DNA of 39,195 bases from Microbispora sp. (GTDB lineage: Bacteria; Actinomycetota; Actinomycetes; Streptosporangiales; Streptosporangiaceae). The stretch's first letter is position 1. Each line of letters starts with the position of its first letter. A model generated the notes under the pieces. The model did not search any database and was not told the origin of the DNA. It worked only from the letters and a program-made list of their open reading frames with translations. Below, piece after piece: positions 1-7,499 of the stretch. The stretch lies in contig JADGHC010000003.1 of assembly GCA_019689655.1 (NCBI GenBank), positions 1-39,195 of the forward strand, in the 5' to 3' direction. The position numbers and the translations under genes are program-made.

Positions 1-99
1 ACGCCGATCGCGCAGCAGACTGTGACAGGCGCTCGCGATGACGGCACGGCGTTGGCGAGTTTGCTGACGGCGCTCGCCAACCTCGGACTGATCGTCGAC
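1..99. repeat. 99-bp exact terminal direct repeat (copy 1), contig circularity overlap
   Basis: acgccgatcgcgcagcag...ctgatcgtcgac is identical to 39097-39195. Confidence 0.97.
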
Positions 100-117
100 G
101 ACTCGACGGCGACCTAA
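1..117 (+). CDS. 3' part of the junction-spanning head fibre-like gene
   Basis: In frame with 38977-39195 across the overlap; TAA at 115-117. Confidence 0.75.
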   Translation, partial: TPIAQQTVTGARDDGTALASLLTALANLGLIVDDSTAT

Positions 118-125
118 ACCCAATT

Positions 126-152
126 GAGGCGGGGGCTAGCCGCTCCCGCCTC
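126..152 (+). other. Intergenic hairpin after head-fibre gene
   Basis: GAGGCGGG (126-133) pairs with CCCGCCTC (145-152); no downstream T-tract. Confidence 0.55.
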
Positions 153-165
153 TCGGAGTACATCC

Positions 166-498
166 ATGCCATCGTCCGATATTGCCCGTGGCAACATTCT
201 CTATGACACGCTGCTCGCGGTGACGCTCAGTCCATCGGAGGTCGACGCGCTCACGACAGCTGAGCAAACATTCACGGTGCCAGGATTGCAGACCACTGAT
301 ATGGTCAGCGTCCAGAAACCGACTGCCCAAGCGGGGCTCGGCATTGTCGGGGCTCGTGTTAGCGCCCCCAATACCCTCGCGATCACATTCGTCAACGTCA
401 CCGAGAGTGGTATCACGCCCACGGCGTCGCAGACGTACATCGTACGCGTGACTCGGCCGTCGAATCCGGGTCAGCCATTGCCTCCGGCCTTGGTGTAG
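166..498 (+). CDS. Small virion structural protein
   Basis: MPSSDIARGNILYDTLLAVTLSPSEVDALTTAEQTFTVPGLQTTDMVSVQKP...; between head and tail genes. Confidence 0.7.
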   Translation: MPSSDIARGNILYDTLLAVTLSPSEVDALTTAEQTFTVPGLQTTDMVSVQKPTAQAGLGIVGARVSAPNTLAITFVNVTESGITPTASQTYIVRVTRPSNPGQPLPPALV

Positions 499-502
499 GC
501 CC

Positions 503-862
503 ATGACCGCACGCGTCTATAGATTTGTCACTGCCGCCTCCAACAACCTGCGGCGGCTGAGCGGCTCGCCTTGCAAGTTGGTTGGCGCGTCGCTCATCAA
601 CACAGTGGATGCGCCGTACTACGTCAAGCTGTGGTGGTCGTCGGCTGCACCGGTTGTGGGGACGACGCCGCCCGATCTCGTGATCGCGGCGCCCGCGCTC
701 GATCCCGCGGCGGGCGCAGATGGCTCGGTGTGCGTGTCATGGCCGAACGGTGTGGCTCAGGCGATGGCCGATCTATGGGTGGCGTGCGTCACGGGTGCGG
801 CGGACAACAACACCACCGCCGTGGCAGCGGGCCAGGGAGTCGTGAGTCTGCTACTGGAGTGA
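503..862 (+). CDS. Hypothetical virion protein
   Basis: 119 aa ORF, collinear in structural operon. Confidence 0.65.
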   Translation: MTARVYRFVTAASNNLRRLSGSPCKLVGASLINTVDAPYYVKLWWSSAAPVVGTTPPDLVIAAPALDPAAGADGSVCVSWPNGVAQAMADLWVACVTGAADNNTTAVAAGQGVVSLLLE

Positions 863-866
863 TCCT

Positions 867-1808
867 GTGACCACGGCTCAGGATCTCATCACGGGAGCGC
901 TCAAGTTCGCGAACATCTATGCGCCGGGCGAATCCCTGGACGCCGCAGATGCCGAAGATGCGCTCGCTACGCTCAACGATATGCTCGAGTCGTGGTCCAC
1001 GACGCCCGGCGCAATCTTCAAGAGCGCCGAGTACATCCTGACATTCACCCCCGGGAAGTATGAGTACACGGTCGGCAACTACGATGCAGGTCAGTTTGCC
1101 GGCGAGGTGACGAGCGGCAGCGACACGATCACCAATGCCATCGTGCCTCCCGACATGGTCGCAGGCGGCGATCTGAGCGGCACAGGGATCCCGGACGGCA
1201 CCACCATCGAGTCCTTCGATGCAGTTGCTGGCACGGTGACGATGTCTCGGATCGCGACGGCGTCTCCGGGCATACAGCAGATCGGCTACACCATTCCGGG
1301 CGACTTCAAGATCCCGCGCCCGATCCGTGTGCGGCAGAGTTTCACTCGCATCACGACGCAGGCGAGTGGCCTCGACTACACCATCACGCCGGTGGATGAG
1401 GACACGTACAACCGGATTGGATACAAGGGCATCGCCGCGCCGTGGCCGATCGTCATGTGGTACAACCCGACGTATCCGCTCGCCACGCTCAAGTTCTATC
1501 AGAATCCCTCGCAGGCGGGCGAGCTCCATCTCTTCACGGATACCGTGCTCCAGCGGTTCTCGGACCTCACCGAAGCGGTCGAGATGCCGCCCGGGTATGC
1601 TCGAGCGATCAAGCGCAATCTCGCGCGGGAACTCGCGCCGGAGTATGGCGCCATCTGGACGCCGCAGATGGAGCGGCTTGCCAAGGAATCATTCGACCAG
1701 ATCAAGGCGCTCAATCGGACCCCGGTCCCAGTGTCGACGTATGACGCCCAAATCGTCATGCCGAAAACGACGGATGCGGGATGGATCCTTTACGGGGGAT
1801 TCAGGTGA
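867..1808 (+). CDS. P22 gp4-like tail accessory/packaged DNA stabilisation protein with inserted beta-rich module
   Basis: MTTAQDLITGALKFANIYAPGESLDAADAEDALATLNDMLESW...; position before gp10-like gene; insert SGTGIPDGTTIESF...TVTMSRIATAS. Confidence 0.75.
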   Translation: MTTAQDLITGALKFANIYAPGESLDAADAEDALATLNDMLESWSTTPGAIFKSAEYILTFTPGKYEYTVGNYDAGQFAGEVTSGSDTITNAIVPPDMVAGGDLSGTGIPDGTTIESFDAVAGTVTMSRIATASPGIQQIGYTIPGDFKIPRPIRVRQSFTRITTQASGLDYTITPVDEDTYNRIGYKGIAAPWPIVMWYNPTYPLATLKFYQNPSQAGELHLFTDTVLQRFSDLTEAVEMPPGYARAIKRNLARELAPEYGAIWTPQMERLAKESFDQIKALNRTPVPVSTYDAQIVMPKTTDAGWILYGGFR

Positions 1809-1960
1809 TCGCGCTTTCCCACCGCATAGGCGATTTCCGCCACCAGGAACACGATCCCCAGGATCGGGTGGACCAAGAATGCCAGCGCTGTCCATATAAT
1901 GGCCTTGATCATGCCCTGAGTGTGCCACAGCTGGGCACCGGGCGGTGTGACAGGAGTCAT
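1790..1960 (-). CDS. Candidate antisense small membrane protein (56 aa)
   Basis: Manual translation: MTPVTPPGAQLWHTQGMIKAIIWTALAFLVHPILGIVFLVAEIAYAVGKRDHLNPP*; fills the gp4-gp10 gap; below ORF-track length cutoff; no clear SD. Confidence 0.4.
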   Translation of the reverse strand: MTPVTPPGAQLWHTQGMIKAIIWTALAFLVHPILGIVFLVAEIAYAVGKRDHLNPP

Positions 1961-1961
1961 A

Positions 1962-3671
1962 ATGCCGGGCGCTGACTTCGGCTTTGTCGGCCAGGCCTAT
2001 GCCCCGCCGAACGCAAACCAGGACGTGCAGCGGCTCGTCAATTGGTATCTGGAGGTGTCCGGAGACGGGCATTCAAAGATGCCGACCGCGCTGCTCGGGC
2101 GCCCGGGGCTGGATCCGGTCATCCAACTGGATGTTGGGGCCGTCCGTGGGGCCTGGGTGCTCCCGGGCGGCCAACAGGCGATCGCTGTCTCGGGCGATAC
2201 CGTCTACCTCATCACCTGCACAGTGCCGGCTACGCAGAGTTCCATCGCGCAGTTCTCGACGCGTGCGGTCGGGACGCTGAACACCAACAGCGGTCAGGTC
2301 CGCATACGAGACAACGGAGCCGGTGGGTATGCGGTGCTCGTCGATGGCCTGAATGGCTACTACGTCCGCATTGCTGGGCCCGGTACGACCACGTTCACCG
2401 GGACGCCGACCAACGGGAGCGCCACGCTGCCCTACGTCGGAGCGCTCAATACCGCGCTCGTCGTGGGCAGTGAGATCAGCGGCACGGGCATCGCGAGCGG
2501 CGCGAAGATCGAGAGCATCAACATCGACGCCGGCACGATCACGATGTCCGCCGCGGCGACGAGCACACCGGGCGATGTAACCATCACCGTCACGCTGGCG
2601 GAGTTCGGCGTGATCTCTGATCCCGGGTTCGAGCCGCCATCTCACATCGCATTCATCGATGGGTGGCTGATCGTCAATCGGGTAGGTACGCAGGCGTTCG
2701 CGACCTCTGGGCCCGTCCCGTATACGCTCATCTTCCCGCCGCTTTTCTTCGCGCTGAAGGATAGCCAGAGCGACAACCTCCAAGGGCTGCAGGAGCTCAA
2801 TCGCGAGTTGTGGCTTATCGGCGAGCGTGCTTCCGAAATCTGGTTCAACGCCGGCGGCGCTCAATTCGCGTTCCAGCGCATCCCGGGCGCGGCACCTCCG
2901 ATTGGCACGAGCGCTCCGCAGTCGATTACCCAAGTCGGTGACAGCCTGATGTGGCTGGGCAAGACCATCCAGGGCGAAAACATCGTCATCCAGACGCAGC
3001 AGTACAGCTGGAAGCGAGTCAGTCAGCATGGCGTCGAGACGGCGCTCTCGAGCTATCCGCTTGTCTCGGATGCGTTTGCTTACTCGTACGAGGAAGAGGG
3101 GCATCTCTTCTACGTGTTGACGTTCCCCACGGCGGACAAAACATGGGTGTTCGACAGCAACGGGACATGGCATGAGCGGCTGTCCTACGACGCCAGCACG
3201 GGGCAGTTCCATCGCGAGCGGCCCAACTGCTACATGAATTTCCAGAATCTCCGGCTGGTGGGCGACTACCAGTCCGGAGAGATTCACCAAATGAGCCGGA
3301 AATTCTTCACCGACGCCGGCGAGCCCATCGTTGCTGTCCGCCGCTGCCCGCACGTGTGGAGCGCGCAGGACCGCAAGCGCGTGATCAACACGGCGCTGCA
3401 GATCGAATTCACAGCGGGTGTCGGATCCCAGACCGGTCAAGGTGTGAATCCTCAAGCCATGTTGCGCTGGTCGAATGACGGCGGCCAGAGCTTCGGCAAC
3501 GAGCATTGGACCTCTATCGGTAAGGCGGGACGGACCAAGGATCGCGCCATCTGGCGTCGCCTGGGCCAAGCCTGGGACCGCGTGTATGAGGTGCGATTCA
3601 GCGATCCGGTCAAGCGTGACATCGTGGGCGCCACGCTGTTTCAGCTGCCGAGCGAGACGGGGCATCTATGA
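1962..3671 (+). CDS. P22 gp10-like tail hub/packaged DNA stabilisation protein
   Basis: MPGADFGFVGQAYAPPNANQDVQRLVNWYLEVS...; AGGAG at 1952 upstream of ATG; P22-like gene order. Confidence 0.75.
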   Translation: MPGADFGFVGQAYAPPNANQDVQRLVNWYLEVSGDGHSKMPTALLGRPGLDPVIQLDVGAVRGAWVLPGGQQAIAVSGDTVYLITCTVPATQSSIAQFSTRAVGTLNTNSGQVRIRDNGAGGYAVLVDGLNGYYVRIAGPGTTTFTGTPTNGSATLPYVGALNTALVVGSEISGTGIASGAKIESINIDAGTITMSAAATSTPGDVTITVTLAEFGVISDPGFEPPSHIAFIDGWLIVNRVGTQAFATSGPVPYTLIFPPLFFALKDSQSDNLQGLQELNRELWLIGERASEIWFNAGGAQFAFQRIPGAAPPIGTSAPQSITQVGDSLMWLGKTIQGENIVIQTQQYSWKRVSQHGVETALSSYPLVSDAFAYSYEEEGHLFYVLTFPTADKTWVFDSNGTWHERLSYDASTGQFHRERPNCYMNFQNLRLVGDYQSGEIHQMSRKFFTDAGEPIVAVRRCPHVWSAQDRKRVINTALQIEFTAGVGSQTGQGVNPQAMLRWSNDGGQSFGNEHWTSIGKAGRTKDRAIWRRLGQAWDRVYEVRFSDPVKRDIVGATLFQLPSETGHL

Positions 3672-4024
3672 GCCTGCTCGCGCGCTTTGCCATGACGCGC
3701 AATCAGACGCCGCTCGTCGCGGCAGGCGGCCTTGCGCAGAAGGATTGGTACATCTTCTTCTACAACCTCTATCTCGCAGTGACGGAGGGCCTCCCGCAGC
3801 AGGAAACAAGCATCACCGTGACCACGTCCCCGATGACCTATACCGCTGTCATTCGCGGTCAGGCGCACATTTCAGGGGGCGCTGTTTCTGTGATCGAGTT
3901 CAGCCGCGATGGAACGAATTGGTACGACACTGGCATAACTGCCGGCTTTGTGCAGATGGACAAGGGCGACCGATTGCGCGTGACGTATTCCTCGGCTCCG
4001 ATCATCACCTATTTCCCGATGTGA
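3668..4024 (+). CDS. Tail-module structural protein
   Basis: 118 aa, ATGA-coupled to gp10-like gene. Confidence 0.6.
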   Translation: MSLLARFAMTRNQTPLVAAGGLAQKDWYIFFYNLYLAVTEGLPQQETSITVTTSPMTYTAVIRGQAHISGGAVSVIEFSRDGTNWYDTGITAGFVQMDKGDRLRVTYSSAPIITYFPM

Positions 4025-4026
4025 CC

Positions 4027-4536
4027 ATGATTGAGTTCATGATCATTGCAGCGCCGCGCTCCGCGACCACCTGGGCCAGCAACTGGCTGACCACGGACGA
4101 GACGCTGTGCCTGCATGATCCGTTGATCAAATGGACGCGGGATGAGCTCGACGCCATCGAAACGCCGAAGATGCTGGGCATTGCCTGCACGGCCATCGCG
4201 CTGTTCCCGGAATGGGTCAATGCGCATCCGGCGCGCAAGGTCATCCTGCACAGAGATTTATCCGAGGTGGACGACTCGCTCGAGCGCATCGGGATGACGG
4301 GGTGCGGCTCCCAGTGGGCGGGCGTGCTCGATCGGATTGATGGCGTGCACATGCCTTGGGACGCTCTGTTTGACCCGGTCAGGGCCAAGGCCATCTACGA
4401 ATACCTGCTCGACCGTCCGTTCGACGCAGAGCGGTGGGCGGTGCTTCGTGAGATCAATGCTCAGCCGCACTTTCAAGGCGTCTCGATCAATCGGGAAGCA
4501 ACGGCCCGTTTCATGTCCGAGCTGAGGCCGCACTGA
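4027..4536 (+). CDS. Sulfotransferase-like P-loop protein
   Basis: MIEFMIIAAPRSATTWASNWL resembles the PAPS-binding loop PRSGTTWL; also HPARKVILHRDLSEVDDSLERIG. Confidence 0.6.
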   Translation: MIEFMIIAAPRSATTWASNWLTTDETLCLHDPLIKWTRDELDAIETPKMLGIACTAIALFPEWVNAHPARKVILHRDLSEVDDSLERIGMTGCGSQWAGVLDRIDGVHMPWDALFDPVRAKAIYEYLLDRPFDAERWAVLREINAQPHFQGVSINREATARFMSELRPH

Positions 4537-5096
4537 TGTTGCGCCTCATGCCATTCAAATTCGATGTGCGGACACTGCTCGAAGAGCTGGAGGCAGCTCC
4601 CGAGTTGTGGGATGACTTTGACCTCCGGACCAATCATCCGCAGTCCCCGCATCGGGAGATGAGCGACATCATCGTCCGCTACAACGCGCGCGAGAACTTC
4701 ACGGGTGACCGGGCGGCGTTCAATGAAGAGCACGAGGCGGTGTGGTGGGATGCCGTGAAGCGCCTGCCATCTGTGTTCCCTATCGTGTTCGATCTGATGC
4801 GGGCGGCACAGGGCGAGCGGCTGGGCATGGTGCTGATCACCAAGCAGCCGCCGGGCGCCACCTGCTATCCGCATGTCGATAACGGCTGGCATGCCCGTTA
4901 CTACGAAAAATTCGCTGTGCAGCTCGCGTCGAACGGAGGGCAGTCCTTCCACGTCGAGGACAGGTCGCTCGTGACGAACCCCGGCGATTGCTTCTGGTTC
5001 GATAACAGCCGGCCCCATTGGGTGCTGAACCCGACTGATGAGACGCGCATGACCATGATTGTTTGTATCCGCACTCGGTTCACGGGGAGGGTATAG
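4536..5096 (+). CDS. Aspartyl/asparaginyl beta-hydroxylase-like (2OG-Fe(II)) protein
   Basis: HVDNGW...GGQSFHVEDRSLVTNPGDCFWFDNSRPHWVLNPTDETRMTMIVCIRT: HxD...H...R pattern; start at 4536 (overlaps upstream stop) or 4549. Confidence 0.65.
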   Translation: MLRLMPFKFDVRTLLEELEAAPELWDDFDLRTNHPQSPHREMSDIIVRYNARENFTGDRAAFNEEHEAVWWDAVKRLPSVFPIVFDLMRAAQGERLGMVLITKQPPGATCYPHVDNGWHARYYEKFAVQLASNGGQSFHVEDRSLVTNPGDCFWFDNSRPHWVLNPTDETRMTMIVCIRTRFTGRV

Positions 5097-5098
5097 AG

Positions 5099-6037
5099 AT
5101 GCCCGTAGGTTGGGCCGCGGCTGGTGCCGCTGTAGCAGGACTCGCGGGCGCGGCGATGAGCTCATCCGCTGCGAAGAGCGCCGCGCGCACGCAGAAAGAC
5201 GCCGCTGCATATGCAGCCGATGTTCAGCGTGAGATGTTCGATATCTCGCGTGCCCAACAGGCGCCATTCATGCAATCGGGCTATAGCGCGAATGATGTCC
5301 TCTCGCGACTGCTGGGCCTTGCTCCAGGAGGCGGTGGCGTCAAGTTGCCCACTGCGCCTGGTGAAATCGATCAAGGTGCAGTCGGCATGCCGGACTGGCA
5401 GCAATACCTTCTCGATAATCCCGATGTCGCCGCCCATCCTGTTTTTAGCAAAAACCCACAGCTCCACTACGAGCGGCACGGCAAAAGCGAGGGCCGCAAA
5501 TTACCGACAATCCAGAAGCCCACCACCGCCGCAGGGGGTGGTGAACTGGATGAGCAGGGCTACGCAAAGGACAACACCGGCCTGCCGACCGGCTTTCTGA
5601 CGCAGCTGTTCACGCCGGAAGCCTTCAAGGCCGGCATGGATCCCGGCTACCAGTGGCGACTGCAACAGGGCGCGCAAGGCGTGATGAACACTGCGGCTGC
5701 GGGTTCCGGAGCGCTTTCTGGCCCCGCACTCAAGGCGCTCATGGACTACAACCAAGGTGCAGCGTCTCAGGAATACCAAGCTGCGTTCAATCGCTTCCAA
5801 ACACAGCAAGGCAACATCTTCCAGCGCCTCACGGCCATGGCGGGATTGGGCCAGAACGCCGCCGCGGGCGTGGGGAATCAGGCCGTCGCCACCGGTGGAA
5901 ACATCGGCGCAAACATCGTGGGTGGTGCAAACGCTGCCGCCGCCGGGCAGATCGGCGCTGCGAATGCGTGGGGCGGCGCGCTATCGGATCTTGGCGCTAT
6001 CGGCGCGTGGTACGCGATGAATAGGCAGGGAGGCTGA
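5099..6037 (+). CDS. DNA ejection/internal virion protein (P22 gp7-like position)
   Basis: MPVGWAAAGAAVAGLAGAAMSSSAAKSAARTQKDAAAYAAD...; Ala/Gly-rich with helix; gene order. Confidence 0.65.
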   Translation: MPVGWAAAGAAVAGLAGAAMSSSAAKSAARTQKDAAAYAADVQREMFDISRAQQAPFMQSGYSANDVLSRLLGLAPGGGGVKLPTAPGEIDQGAVGMPDWQQYLLDNPDVAAHPVFSKNPQLHYERHGKSEGRKLPTIQKPTTAAGGGELDEQGYAKDNTGLPTGFLTQLFTPEAFKAGMDPGYQWRLQQGAQGVMNTAAAGSGALSGPALKALMDYNQGAASQEYQAAFNRFQTQQGNIFQRLTAMAGLGQNAAAGVGNQAVATGGNIGANIVGGANAAAAGQIGAANAWGGALSDLGAIGAWYAMNRQGG

Positions 6038-6038
6038 C

Positions 6039-7499
6039 ATGGCCGAATACGGTCAGGTCGATGCGTCCATCCCCCTGTCGGCGCGCAAACCCGACACCAT
6101 GGGGAAGCTCTCCGATCTGCTCAACATGCAGAGAGCGGCGATCGCCGTCCAGGCCGACAGGACTGCGCTCGAGTCGGCGCAGCAGACTCAGCGTCAGCGC
6201 GCGGCGCTCGCGCAGTTCGATTGGTCCAAGTTGGTGGGCGATGACGGAACCATCGATTTGAACAAGATTATGGACAGCGGCCTCCGTGAGGCTGCGGGAG
6301 ACCAGTTCCCGCAAGCGCTCCAGCAGGCCGCACAAATCAAACAGCAGCAACTCGCGGCAAAACAGGCGCTCGTTGGTCTCACCGATGCGCAGCGCCAGTC
6401 ATTTGCCGAGATGGTCGGCGCGCTGCGATCCGATCCAGAGGTGGTGGCCGGGACGCCAGAAGGGCGACAGAAGATGACGCAGGCGATCGGGCAGTACGCG
6501 ATGATGTATGGCCCCGATGTGGAGAACGTCGTCAAAGCGTATGCAGCGCCGCTGATGAATGCCCCCGAGGGGCGCGTCGGTCAGGTGCTGCAGAACATTC
6601 AGCTGCAGGCGACCTCCGCGAGCGAGCAGGCCACGCGTCAGGCACCGCAGTACCAGAGCACCGGCGGCGAGCTGCGCAACGTCAATCCGTACGCGCAGAT
6701 CCAGCAGGCCCCCGCGACAATCCCGCTCACGATTGCACCGGGACAACAGTCGCAGGTCATGACGGACGTGCTCGGCAATCCGTACGAGCAGCGCCGCGAC
6801 CCGCGCGGCAACATTACTGCCGTGCGTCCGCTGGAAGGCCCACAGCATTTCACACCCGGCGAGCGCCAATCCCTGGAGCAGCAGGCGGAGGCCAACTTCC
6901 GCAACGTCGAGGCCAACCGAATTGCGGCATCGCTCGCGCCTCAGCAGCTAGACCAGATCGACAAGGCGCTCAAGATCAGCGAGAGCGTGAGCACTGGCGG
7001 CGGCAGCGAGTTCGCCAGGAAGCGCGCAAACATCGAGTCGGCCATTTCAGCCATCCTGCCGGGCTTCGACACCGCAGTTGATGACGCAACCAAGCTCCAG
7101 ATGCTGGACAAGTATCTTGAGCGTATCGCGGCCGACAGCGCCCGAGTGCTGGGCGCCAACGCCTCCACCGATGCTGCTCGAGAGTCGATCGCGCGGCAGA
7201 ACGCCTCCACCGGCTACACACGGGACGCCGTGCAGTCGGTGTTGGAGTATGCCAAGGCCCAGACCATGGCAATGGCAGCGAAGGGTGACGCTCAAGAAAA
7301 ATGGCTCAAGGAAAACAAGATCACCAATCACCACGAATTCGAGACCAAGTGGCGCCAGGCCTATGACCCCCTGTTGTTCCAGCTGAAGGCGGCCTCACCC
7401 GCCAAGCAAGAGAAGATGAGGAAGGCGCTCACTCCAGAGCAAAAGGCACGGCTGCGAGAAAAGCTCAAGCTGCTGCGTGAATTGGGGGCCATGGACTGA
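6039..7499 (+). CDS. DNA ejection protein (gp20/gp16-like position)
   Basis: 486 aa helical, Gln/Ala-rich, collinear with ejection genes. Confidence 0.6.
   Translation: MAEYGQVDASIPLSARKPDTMGKLSDLLNMQRAAIAVQADRTALESAQQTQRQRAALAQFDWSKLVGDDGTIDLNKIMDSGLREAAGDQFPQALQQAAQIKQQQLAAKQALVGLTDAQRQSFAEMVGALRSDPEVVAGTPEGRQKMTQAIGQYAMMYGPDVENVVKAYAAPLMNAPEGRVGQVLQNIQLQATSASEQATRQAPQYQSTGGELRNVNPYAQIQQAPATIPLTIAPGQQSQVMTDVLGNPYEQRRDPRGNITAVRPLEGPQHFTPGERQSLEQQAEANFRNVEANRIAASLAPQQLDQIDKALKISESVSTGGGSEFARKRANIESAISAILPGFDTAVDDATKLQMLDKYLERIAADSARVLGANASTDAARESIARQNASTGYTRDAVQSVLEYAKAQTMAMAAKGDAQEKWLKENKITNHHEFETKWRQAYDPLLFQLKAASPAKQEKMRKALTPEQKARLREKLKLLRELGAMD

Noticed and set aside
2073-3665. 530-aa minus-strand ORF
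   Set aside because: Fully antisense to the gp10-like gene; low-complexity Arg/Asp/Ala composition typical of GC-rich shadow frames.
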